64,000 nucleotides of DNA from Clostridiales bacterium (GTDB lineage Bacteria; Bacillota; Clostridia; Oscillospirales; Oscillospiraceae): positions 62,001-126,000 of the forward strand of contig CP107216.1 of the NCBI GenBank assembly GCA_025757645.1. The letters are read 5' to 3'. The position numbers and the translations under genes are program-made. Of the stretch, positions 56,753 through 64,000 are shown one piece after another. Position 1 is the first letter of the stretch. The number at the start of each line of letters is the position of its first letter. The notes under the pieces are model-generated. The model worked only from the letters and a program-made list of their open reading frames with translations, was not told the origin of the DNA and made no database searches.

Positions 56753-58081
56753 TCAGCCCTGCGCCGCGTCCGGCGGCGTGAGCGGCAGGACGAACTCGGC
56801 CGAGAAATCATCGCCCGTACGGTGGGTGAAAAACTGCCCGCCGAGCAGCTTCAGGATCGCCTCGCACGTGCGCAGGCCGATGTGGTTGCTCTCGACGCGC
56901 GCAAGCTCGCGGCGCGCGCGGTTGGCAAAGCAGACGTGCAGCCGCTCGCCCTCGCACTCGGCCAGAATGGTCAGGCGCGCGGCGGGGTCGGCGTACTTTT
57001 CGATGTTCGACAGGAGGTTATCCGTCACGCGCTTGAGCATCTGCACGTCGGTCGTGACGGTGCAGGGCGTGGTCAGCAGCAGGAGGTTGACGTCAAAGCC
57101 CCGGCTGCGCAGCTCGGCCGCGCACTCGCCGAGCAGCTGCGCGCAGAGGATCTGCGCGTCGTAGGGCTCGGGGTGCGTCTCCTGTTCGCCGCGGCTGAAG
57201 ACGAGAAAATACCGGAACATCTCCCCCGTCAGGTCCTTGAGCTGATAGGCCTTGTCGCGGCTGGCGAGCACGTAGCTGCGCAGGTCCTCCGGCAGACGGT
57301 CCTGGCTCATCTCGAGCAGGTCGAGATAGCCGATGAGCGACGTGAGGGGGTTGCGGATGTCGTGCGACATGGCAGTGATGAGGTCGCTGTTGGCCTGCCA
57401 GGCGGTCTGCTCGTTGCGCGTGCGCTCCAGGATCGTGTCGCGCATGGTGTTGACGCTCGCCGCCAGCCGCGCGAGCTCGTCCGTGCCGACGACGGGGATG
57501 GTCTGGTTGAGCGCGCCCGCCGCGCCGACGGCCTCCGACAGGCGCGTGACGCGCCGCGTGAGCCGCCGCGTGAAGCCGATGGCGATGCACGAATAGACCA
57601 CGAAGCCCACCACGAGCGCGCCGAAGCGCACATAGCTGTAGAGCCACGCCTCGGAATAGTCGCACACGGCGACGCGGCACTCCCCGTCGGCAAACTGCAC
57701 GGGGAAGAAGCTGTAGCCCATGTCGGCAATGTCGCTCTGGGTCGTGTCGTCGAGCAGCTCGCTCGTGCCCCACGAGCCGGCCTCGTACGGGTCGCCCTCC
57801 GCCTGATAGACGATGACGTTGGCTTTTTTCTCACCGCGCGACCACTGCTCGATGGCCAGCGTGTCGCGCGAGGACACGCCGTGCGCGCTGACGTATTCCT
57901 GCAGGCGGCGCTCGTGCTCCAGATTGCGCGCGGCGACGGCGTCATCGCTCAGATACCAGTGGTCGATTGCCTCCGTGCCGAGCGCGTCTATGCCGAAATA
58001 GCACACCACGCCCAAGGCCAGCGCCGCGAGGAGCACGAAGATCATGCGCGCATTGAGCGATGAGCACCACTTTTTAATCAA
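56753..58081 (-). CDS. Membrane sensor histidine kinase
   Basis: About 442 residues. TM1 near 13-32 (MIFVLLAALALGVVCYFGID), an extracytoplasmic sensor (about 35-155), TM2 (FGALVVGFVVYSCIAIGF), HAMP (RRLTRRVTRLSEAVGAAGAL), HisKA with phospho-His in ITAMSHDIRNPLTSLIGYLD, and an ATPase domain with VTDNLLSNIEKYA; the G boxes are poorly conserved (HIGLRTCEAILKLLGGQF). Start taken as TTG 58081, which overlaps the response-regulator stop region and follows AAAGGGG; an ATG 12 codons later is the alternative. Pairs with the upstream regulator. Confidence 0.87.
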   Translation of the reverse strand: MIKKWCSSLNARMIFVLLAALALGVVCYFGIDALGTEAIDHWYLSDDAVAARNLEHERRLQEYVSAHGVSSRDTLAIEQWSRGEKKANVIVYQAEGDPYEAGSWGTSELLDDTTQSDIADMGYSFFPVQFADGECRVAVCDYSEAWLYSYVRFGALVVGFVVYSCIAIGFTRRLTRRVTRLSEAVGAAGALNQTIPVVGTDELARLAASVNTMRDTILERTRNEQTAWQANSDLITAMSHDIRNPLTSLIGYLDLLEMSQDRLPEDLRSYVLASRDKAYQLKDLTGEMFRYFLVFSRGEQETHPEPYDAQILCAQLLGECAAELRSRGFDVNLLLLTTPCTVTTDVQMLKRVTDNLLSNIEKYADPAARLTILAECEGERLHVCFANRARRELARVESNHIGLRTCEAILKLLGGQFFTHRTGDDFSAEFVLPLTPPDAAQG

Positions 58082-58775
58082 TCTGATACCCCTTTCCCCA
58101 GACCGTGCGGATGAGCGTCGGGTTGGCGGGGTCATCCTCGAGCTTCTTGCGCAGCTTGAGGATGTGCACCATGACGGTGTTGGCAGAGCTGGGCAGGAAC
58201 TTCTCGTGCCAGACGTCCTCGTAGAGCTTGCGCGCGGACACGGCTGCGCCGCGGTTGGCGATCAGGTACTGCAGCAGCCCAAACTCCGTCTTGGTCATCT
58301 CGACGGAGCGGCCGTTTTTGCACACGGTGCCCTTGTCGCGGTTGATCTCGAGCGCGTCAATGACCGTCGGCGCGTCACCCTTGCCGTGGTAGACGCGGTA
58401 GCGGCGGATGAGCGAGTCGACCCGCAGGAACAGCTCGTGGTTGGAAAAGGGCTTGATGAGATAGTCGTCGCCGCCGCTGCCGTAGGCGTCGCTCATGTCG
58501 GCGGGCTGGGCCTTCGCCGTCAGAAACAGGATCGGCGCGACGCTGTGCTGCCGGATCTCCGCGCAAGCGGACACGCCGTCCATGCCGGGCATCATGATGT
58601 CGAGAATGATGAGGTCATAGTCCGGCTGCGTGCGCACGAGCTCCACGGCGCGCAGGCCGTTTTCGGCCTCGTCAACCTCGTAGCCGCGCGACGAGAGCAG
58701 AATGTGTAAAATATTGCGGATGTCCGGCTCGTCGTCCACGACGAGGATGCGGACAGGGGTCTCGGGGTTTTCCAT
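58074..58775 (-). CDS. OmpR-family response regulator
   Basis: 233 residues. Receiver domain with acidic pocket (VVDDEP), phospho-acceptor Asp59 in LIILDIMMPGMDG, Thr in LTAK and Lys in YLIKPF. C-terminal winged helix (CKNGRSVEMTKTEFGLLQYL, SANTVMVHILKLRKKLEDDP, RTVWGKGYQID). Same type as VanR-like regulators. Overlaps the kinase start. Targets unknown; the neighbouring LRR-SLH gene is a candidate by position only. Confidence 0.95.
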   Translation of the reverse strand: MENPETPVRILVVDDEPDIRNILHILLSSRGYEVDEAENGLRAVELVRTQPDYDLIILDIMMPGMDGVSACAEIRQHSVAPILFLTAKAQPADMSDAYGSGGDDYLIKPFSNHELFLRVDSLIRRYRVYHGKGDAPTVIDALEINRDKGTVCKNGRSVEMTKTEFGLLQYLIANRGAAVSARKLYEDVWHEKFLPSSANTVMVHILKLRKKLEDDPANPTLIRTVWGKGYQID

Positions 58776-58886
58776 GGTATCACCTCTGGGGTCTATCCTA
58801 ACACATTCGCGGCGTGCGCGGACAGAGGAAACTGCCAGCTTTAAGAAAAATTAAGCGAAAACCCGGAGGGTTTTCCGACAGTCATA

Positions 58887-58911
58887 ACCCGCCGGGGGAT
58901 CCCCGGCGGGT
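58887..58911 (-). terminator. Hairpin after the 559-aa SLH gene
   Basis: 11-bp perfect stem ACCCGCCGGGG/CCCCGGCGGGT (58887-58897, 58901-58911); T tract weak. A second small stem AAAACCC/GGGTTTT lies at 58858-58874. Confidence 0.6.
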
Positions 58912-58922
58912 CGATTCTGCAT

Positions 58923-60602
58923 TCAGAGCAGGTGGGCCACGTTGCGCCCGAAGCGCGCCAGAACGGCCGCGATCTCGGCGCGCGTCGCGCTCTCGCCCGG
59001 CCGCAGCCACACCCGGCCGCCGGTGTCCTGCGTGCCGCCGAACAGGCCGAGCGCCACCGCGTCGGCCATGCCGGCACGCGCCCAGCCGGAGACGCTGCCG
59101 CCGTCGGCAAACGCGGACAGATCGGCAGGCGCGTCGCTGCCCGCAAAGCCGGGCAGGCGCGCAGCGTAGCGCATGAGCAAAACGGCCGCCTGCTCGCGCG
59201 TGACGGGCCGGCCCGGCGAAAACGTGGTGGGCGACGTGCCGTCCACGACGCCGGTCTCATATGCCCAGGCGACCGCGGCCTGATACCAGTCCGACGTGAG
59301 GTCGGTAAACGGCGTGGTCACGCCGGTCATGTCGGGATCGCCCGCGAGATGATACAGCACCTGCACGAGCTGCGCGCGCGTCGTCACGCCGCCGGGCAGG
59401 AACGTGTGCGTGTCCGTGCCGGACATGAGCCCGCGCGCCACGCAGTACTGGATGCCGTCGTACGACCACGCATTGCGGTCGATGTCATGAAACTGCTCGT
59501 ACGCCGCGATCTCGGGCGGGATCGCCACCGCCTGCGTCCGGCTGCAGCGGCGGCAGGTGACGCGCCGCTCGCCCATGCGCACGCCGCTCGGGGCGCGCAC
59601 GATCACGCCGTCGTCCCAGTCGTGGCCGAGCGCCGGGATCGTCTCGGACAGCGTTTTGCCGCAGCCGGGGTCGAGGCAGGTGCGCGTGCGCAGGCCGTCG
59701 TCCGTGCAGGTCGGCGCGCGGACGACCGTCCACGCCTCCGGGTACGTGTGCGCGGGCGCGGACAGGTGCACGGCGGCGGCCGTCAGGCGTGCGTTGTTCG
59801 CGCCGACGGCGACGGCGTCCCACTGCGCGCGCGTGCCGGTGAAGTACACGTCCGCGAGCGCGTCGCACCCGGCAAACGCCCCGTTGCCCACCGCCGTGAC
59901 CGCGCCCTGCAGCGTCACGCGCCGCAGCCCCGTGCAGCCGCGCAGCAGGCCGCGCGGCACCTCGGTCATCGCGGCCGGGAGCACGATGTTTTGCAGCGCA
60001 GTGCAGTTTTCGCACAGGCGCGGCTCTACCCACGCCACATCGTCCGGCAGCGGCAGCTCCGTGAGCGCCGTGCAGCCGGAAAACAGCCCGCTGCCGAGCA
60101 GCGTCATGCCGTCGGGCAGGTCGATGCGCCGCAGCGCCGTGCAGGCGGCGAAGGCATACGCGCCGAGGCTGCGCACGCCGGGCGCGAGCGTGACGGCCGT
60201 CAGGCCGGTGCAGGCGGAAAACGCGCCCGTGCCGATCTCCGTGACCGTGCCGGGCACGGCCAGCTCCGTGAGCGCCGTGCAGCCGGCGAACGCCTGACTC
60301 ATCACGCACGTGACCGCGCCGAACCCGTCCACGCGCCGCAGCTGCGTGCAGCCGGCGAACGCGCTGCGGCCGATGCGCGCGACCTGACCCGTGAACGTCA
60401 CGGTGACGATATCGGTGCGGCCGGCGAACGCGCTGTCCGGCAGGTCGCCCGTGCCGCTGACGGTCAGCCCGCCGTCGGCGTCGAGCGTCCAGCGGACGGT
60501 GTCAAACGTGCCGCTGCCGTCCCCGGCGGCCTGCGCCGCGGCGGGCAGCAGCCCCAGCGTCAGGCACAGCGCGAGCAGCAGCGTGCAGATCCGTTTTTTC
60601 AT
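58923..60602 (-). CDS. Surface protein with LRR_5 repeats and SLH anchor
   Basis: 559 residues. Signal peptide (MKKRICTLLLALCLTLGLLP, cleavage near AQA). BspA-type repeats about 45-270 (IGRSAFAGCTQLRRVDGFGA, IGTGAFSACTGLTAVTLAPG). A single CxxC unit (RTCLDPGCGKTLSETIPALG; VTCRRCSRTQAVAIP) and three SLH repeats (about 370-559: HDIDRNAWSYDGIQYCVARG, TTRAQLVQVLYHLAG, VTREQAAVLLMRYAARL). GGAGGGAAGC precedes the ATG. The SLH part is nearly identical in DNA to that of the next gene. Confidence 0.87.
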   Translation of the reverse strand: MKKRICTLLLALCLTLGLLPAAAQAAGDGSGTFDTVRWTLDADGGLTVSGTGDLPDSAFAGRTDIVTVTFTGQVARIGRSAFAGCTQLRRVDGFGAVTCVMSQAFAGCTALTELAVPGTVTEIGTGAFSACTGLTAVTLAPGVRSLGAYAFAACTALRRIDLPDGMTLLGSGLFSGCTALTELPLPDDVAWVEPRLCENCTALQNIVLPAAMTEVPRGLLRGCTGLRRVTLQGAVTAVGNGAFAGCDALADVYFTGTRAQWDAVAVGANNARLTAAAVHLSAPAHTYPEAWTVVRAPTCTDDGLRTRTCLDPGCGKTLSETIPALGHDWDDGVIVRAPSGVRMGERRVTCRRCSRTQAVAIPPEIAAYEQFHDIDRNAWSYDGIQYCVARGLMSGTDTHTFLPGGVTTRAQLVQVLYHLAGDPDMTGVTTPFTDLTSDWYQAAVAWAYETGVVDGTSPTTFSPGRPVTREQAAVLLMRYAARLPGFAGSDAPADLSAFADGGSVSGWARAGMADAVALGLFGGTQDTGGRVWLRPGESATRAEIAAVLARFGRNVAHLL

Positions 60603-60742
60603 AAGCTTCCCTCCCCGGGCGGCCGCGGCCGCCCGATGCTGCCTCCACTATACAGGATGTGCGGGCAGAAAACAAGCACTCGCGCCGAAACAAAAGAGCG
60701 GGCGTCCCCGGCGGGGACGCCCGTTAAAATGCTGTGCGCCGC

Positions 60743-63508
60743 TCAGCCGATGCCGAGCACTTTGGTGCACATGCGCTGCAGGAGCGCCGCGGTCTCGGCG
60801 CGCGTCGTGCCCGCGCCCGGCCGCAGCCACACCTGACCGCTGCTGTCCTGCGTGCCGCCGAACAGGCCGAGCGCCACCGCGTCGGCCATGCCGGCGCGCG
60901 CCCAGCCGGAGACGTTGCCGCCGTCGGCGAAGCCGGACAGGTCATCCGGCGTCCACGTGCGCTCCACGCCGCAGACTTTCGTCAGATAGCGCATGAGGAT
61001 GACGGCAACCTGCTCGCGCGTCACGGTGTTATTCGGTGCGAAGGTCGTGGGCGACATGCCGTCCACAACGCCGGTCTTGTACGCCCAGGCGACCGCGTCC
61101 CGGTACCAGCCGGACGCGGCGTCCGTAAACGGCACGGCCACATCGCTCACGTCGGGCTTGCCCTCTAAATTATACAGCACCTGCACGAGCTGCGCGCGCG
61201 TCGTCACGGTGTTGGGCGAGAAGATCGTGTCGCTCATGCCGGACATGAGACCGTGCCGCACGCAGTATTCGATGCTGGGGTAGGCCCAGCCGTTGGGGTC
61301 GAGATCGGTGAAGCGATCCATCGGATCGGTCATATCGACGGTCGTGCGCCACAGCTGCGTGCCCATGAAGGGGTTGGCCGTGCCGATGACCATCCAGCCC
61401 TGCTCGTCGTTCACGGCGAAGGCGCGCAGGCCGTGGTTGAACGGATCGCCGAAGCCGTCGCGCGTGAGCGTGTCGAGCGTGAGCTTCCCGTTCTCGGACG
61501 TGATGGTGTACAGACCGAAGCCGCGCGTGGCGGTCGAGAGCTTGTTGAGGCAGATGACGAGATCCTTCATGTTCTCCAGCTCCGTGATGCGCACGAGCGC
61601 GTCATAGAGCTTCTTGAGCGCCTCGGGCAGCTTGTCGCTGATGCCGGAGTAGAGGTCGCAGGCCTGCTGATAGATGTCCACGAAGCCCGCGATGTCGTTC
61701 GTCTCCACGAGGTCGGTCAGCTTGGCGAGCAGGCTGTTGAGCCGGCGCAGGCTGCCGAGCGTGGACACGCTGTAGGCCGCGGCGTAAGCGCCGTCGTCGA
61801 TGCCCTGGCGCAGCGTGTCATACTGCGCGTCCGTGAGCGAGAAGGTCTCGGGGCTGTCCGCCTCTTCGTTCACCGCGTCGACGGCGGCGTCGATGGCGGC
61901 GTCGGTGTCGGCGTCGGCGGCGAGCAGCGTGCCGTCGCCGGTGTTTTTATTCAGCAGCAGCTGCAGCAGCACCTTGAGGTAGCCGATCTGGCTGGCCCAC
62001 TCGTCGCGCGACATGTGCAGCAGGTCGCCGTTGGTGAACTGGCCGAGCGGCTCGAGCAGGGAGCTGGTGTCGAACGTGCCGAGAAAGAGCTTGCCGTCAA
62101 ACACCTTGGACTGCCAGAAGTACTGGTTTTCATAGTCGCCGAAGCCGGAGCGCTTGCACAGGATGCCGCCGGCCGGGAACATCTCCGTCGGCTCGCCGAC
62201 GACGAGCTCCATCTGCTCGGTGCCGTCCGCGCCGATGGACATACGGTAGAGGTTCACCGACTGCTCAAGGTTGCGCGCAAGGAAGCCGAAGTCCTGGCTG
62301 AACATGAGCTCCTCGAGCGGGATCTCCTCGTCGTTGTATTCGCCGATGTAGAGGTAGCCGTCATAAATGCACATATTGCAGGCCGCGGCGCGGGTGCGCG
62401 CCGGGTCGATGCCGAAGGTATACTTCGCACCGTCGGCCTGGTCGCCGACGACCGGCGTCCACGTCCAGGCGTCGGGGTCATTCCAGTCGCCGGAGCAGGT
62501 GCCGCGCACGATGGCGAACGAGCGCATATTGTCGCCCACGCGCGTGGCGGGCGTGCCGGTGCACATGGCGACGTAGAGGCTGCCGTTGTACTCGACGATC
62601 TCCCAGATGCCGCCGCCGTAGACACTGTCTTTGTAGTGCACGGCGGGGTAGTTAAAGAGGTCGGACTGCGTAGCGATCTTCGTGAAGCCCTTCGACGGGT
62701 TGTCACTGATGAGCAGGTAGCCGCCGTCGACGCCGACGTTGCTGATGACGAGCTTGCCGTCGTAGACCGCCATGCCGCGGATGCCGGTGCAGACGCCGGC
62801 CTTATACGCCTGCGCGTATTCCTGCATGTTCGACAGGCCCTGATAGACGCACGTGATGCTGTCGTTGCTCGGGTCGACCTCATAGATGCTCGGCAGGCCG
62901 CCGCGGCCGTTGGCGTTGACACTGCCGCAGAAATAGAGCTTATCCTTGTAGCGGATAGCGTTGCGGAACAGCGGGGCGATACCGTTGAGCGACTTGGACA
63001 TGAGCAGGGTCATCTCGCCGGTGTGTACGTTGACCTTCACGAGCACGCCGCCGGAGTTGCCGCCGTCCTCCTGCCCATAGAAGAACGTGCCGTTGAAGAT
63101 GGCGTTGAGCTCGGCGCGCATGGTCTCCTCGTCGAACTTGTGGCCCATGACGGTGTCCATCGCCGTGAGCGTCTGGCCCATGGCGGCGTAGCACGTGCCG
63201 ACATAGACATAGTCGCCGTAGGCCATGGCGGCCCAGGCGTAGCTCTGGCCGCGGTCGCCCTGACCGTCGGCGCCGTCGGCCGTGCCGGTCACGGCCACCG
63301 TGCCGTTGCCGGTGTAGTCGACCAGGCCGTCCGGCTGGCCGGGCGCGCTGTTCGGGTGCGAGATCTTGCCGAAGGTGTAGTCTCCGGCGTCGTAAGTGTA
63401 GGGGGTCTCGGACTGCGCGGTGTCCGCCGCCAGTGCCGGGACCATCAGGCTCATGACCATGGCTGCGATCAGCAGCAGGGTCAGGAGCTTGCGTGTTCTC
63501 TGCTTCAT
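60743..63508 (-). CDS. Large secreted beta-propeller-like protein with SLH anchor
   Basis: 921 residues. Signal peptide (1-28, ends VPALAADT). Residues about 60-500 hold repeated blades with Tyr/Gly turns (WAAMAYGDYVYVGTCYAAMG, RYKDKLYFCGSVNANGRGGL, GMAVYDGKLVISNVGVDGGY, CIYDGYLYIGEYNDEEIPLE, SKVFDGKLFLGTFDTSSLLE), typical of a beta-propeller. A helical insert follows (about 505-660), then a last blade and three SLH repeats (RFTDLDPNGWAYPSIEYCVR, TTRAQLVQVLYNLEG, VTREQVAVILMRYLTKV). AAAGGAG precedes the ATG. Ligand or enzymatic role is not evident. Confidence 0.83.
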   Translation of the reverse strand: MKQRTRKLLTLLLIAAMVMSLMVPALAADTAQSETPYTYDAGDYTFGKISHPNSAPGQPDGLVDYTGNGTVAVTGTADGADGQGDRGQSYAWAAMAYGDYVYVGTCYAAMGQTLTAMDTVMGHKFDEETMRAELNAIFNGTFFYGQEDGGNSGGVLVKVNVHTGEMTLLMSKSLNGIAPLFRNAIRYKDKLYFCGSVNANGRGGLPSIYEVDPSNDSITCVYQGLSNMQEYAQAYKAGVCTGIRGMAVYDGKLVISNVGVDGGYLLISDNPSKGFTKIATQSDLFNYPAVHYKDSVYGGGIWEIVEYNGSLYVAMCTGTPATRVGDNMRSFAIVRGTCSGDWNDPDAWTWTPVVGDQADGAKYTFGIDPARTRAAACNMCIYDGYLYIGEYNDEEIPLEELMFSQDFGFLARNLEQSVNLYRMSIGADGTEQMELVVGEPTEMFPAGGILCKRSGFGDYENQYFWQSKVFDGKLFLGTFDTSSLLEPLGQFTNGDLLHMSRDEWASQIGYLKVLLQLLLNKNTGDGTLLAADADTDAAIDAAVDAVNEEADSPETFSLTDAQYDTLRQGIDDGAYAAAYSVSTLGSLRRLNSLLAKLTDLVETNDIAGFVDIYQQACDLYSGISDKLPEALKKLYDALVRITELENMKDLVICLNKLSTATRGFGLYTITSENGKLTLDTLTRDGFGDPFNHGLRAFAVNDEQGWMVIGTANPFMGTQLWRTTVDMTDPMDRFTDLDPNGWAYPSIEYCVRHGLMSGMSDTIFSPNTVTTRAQLVQVLYNLEGKPDVSDVAVPFTDAASGWYRDAVAWAYKTGVVDGMSPTTFAPNNTVTREQVAVILMRYLTKVCGVERTWTPDDLSGFADGGNVSGWARAGMADAVALGLFGGTQDSSGQVWLRPGAGTTRAETAALLQRMCTKVLGIG

Positions 63509-63569
63509 CGTTACGCTCCTTTCCAGATGTTACAAGATGCTTGAAATTTCCAAAGTATTCTGTGACAAT

Positions 63570-63597
63570 ATTGTAACATTTTCGTGGGGAATGTCAA
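63570..63597 (-). promoter_or_regulatory. Promoter of the beta-propeller SLH gene
   Basis: Minus strand: TTGACA (63597-63592), 16-bp spacer, TACAAT (63575-63570), about 62 bases before the ATG. Confidence 0.8.
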
Positions 63598-63726
63598 TGC
63601 AATTTTTCCGTTTTTTTGTGTCAAATGTGCGTATCCGTGCAAGCGCACTCCTTTTTTCTTCCATTAGCAGCCTTTTATTTCCTTCTTTGTTGCAAAACTA
63701 TGAAGCGCACACGCAAGCAATAACAA

Positions 63727-63756
63727 AACCGGCGTCCAAAAAACAGGACGCCGGTT
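63727..63756 (-). terminator. Terminator of the partial SLH gene
   Basis: 11-bp perfect stem AACCGGCGTCC/GGACGCCGGTT (63727-63737, 63746-63756), followed on the minus strand by TTGTTATTG. The region 63600-63726 is A/T-rich and holds no gene. Confidence 0.78.
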
Positions 63757-63800
63757 CGGTATCAGGCAGCAATGCACGCACGCGCGCTCCAGCCGTTTGC

Positions 63801-64000
63801 TCAAAGCTCCGGCATGGGCTCGTTCCAGACATTCAGTCTGCGGCAGAACCGTGCGATCATGACCGCCATCTGCTCGCGCGTGGCGCTGCTCTGCGGCTCA
63901 AGGCGCAGGCCGCCCGGGCCCGGAATGCCTTTGATCAGCCCCAGATCGCACGCCCAGTTCATGGCCGTGCGCGCATAGTAGGAGATTTGCTCACGATCCT
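63801..64000 (-). CDS. SLH-domain protein, C-terminal fragment (start outside window)
   Basis: Last 66 codons of a longer gene running into the window from the right. It reads DREQISYYARTAMNWACDLG, LIKGIPGPGGLRLEPQSSAT, REQMAVMIARFCRRLNVWNE, PMPEL: the last SLH repeat with its TREQM motif. Likely another secreted surface protein like its two left neighbours. Confidence 0.88.
   Translation of the reverse strand, partial: DREQISYYARTAMNWACDLGLIKGIPGPGGLRLEPQSSATREQMAVMIARFCRRLNVWNEPMPEL

Overview
The window is high-GC DNA (roughly two-thirds G+C by eye) from a spore-former-type Clostridia. Gene order and families point to Oscillospiraceae/Ruminococcaceae: yabP-yabQ-divIC-yabR, ylxM-ffh-rpsP-khpA-rimM-trmD, an M24 peptidase next to efp, and at least eight secreted proteins ending in S-layer homology (SLH) repeats. 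Genus and species cannot be fixed from the sequence alone.

Layout. 0-3.2 kb: 3' part of a sensor kinase, a GerMN-like lipoprotein, an M24 peptidase and efp. 3.2-9.2 kb: a dispersed repeat, a GNAT-like protein, a 41-aa peptide gene (P1), a membrane zinc-ribbon protein, an SLH lipase-like protein and a TetR regulator. 9.3-10.7 kb: an SLH protein with a C39-like domain. 11.2-24.2 kb: a compact phage virion module in one direction (small early-type genes, terminase, portal, scaffold-like, Prp-like protease, N4-gp56-type capsid, connector, a tail-type protein with an embedded tyrosine phosphatase, amidase, holin, tail/stabilisation protein, coiled-coil ejection-type protein). It has no integrase, repressor, tail tube or tape measure. 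24.3-30.5 kb: two divergent BspA-like leucine-rich-repeat/SLH proteins. 31.0-31.7 kb: two more small peptide genes (P2, P3) related to P1. 31.7-34.3 kb: a 2-hydroxyacid dehydrogenase and the yabR-divIC-yabQ-yabP cluster. 34.6-39.7 kb: a translation/secretion operon (ksgA, trmD-GNAT fusion, rimM, khpA, rpsP, ffh, ylxM). 39.8-46.9 kb: a giant cyclic beta-1,2-glucan synthase-type gene. 47-50.9 kb: a paired M16 peptidase set, lgt and a coiled-coil protein. 51-54 kb: subtilisin-SLH protease, GH25 lipoprotein and a small helical protein. 54.1-54.5 kb: tRNA-Thr and tRNA-Tyr with a duplicated tRNA 3' end. 54.5-58.8 kb: a 57-aa zinc-ribbon gene, gdhA and a two-component system. 58.9-64 kb: three further SLH proteins, the last one cut by the window end.

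The strongest candidate for something undescribed is the P1/P2/P3 set. These are three separated, acidic, helix-prone peptides of 37-41 residues with one shared cysteine. Each has its own promoter, a TGTCC box exactly 24 bp from the -10 element, a 77-80-nt leader with a conserved hairpin and a shared GAAAGGGGTAAA translation signal, and its own terminator. They look like one regulon of small peptides. Second in interest are the integrase-free virion module with a tyrosine phosphatase in a tail-type protein and a Prp-type protease. Third is a dispersed TTATGTAAAC motif that occurs in direct pairs, often abutting stop codons.
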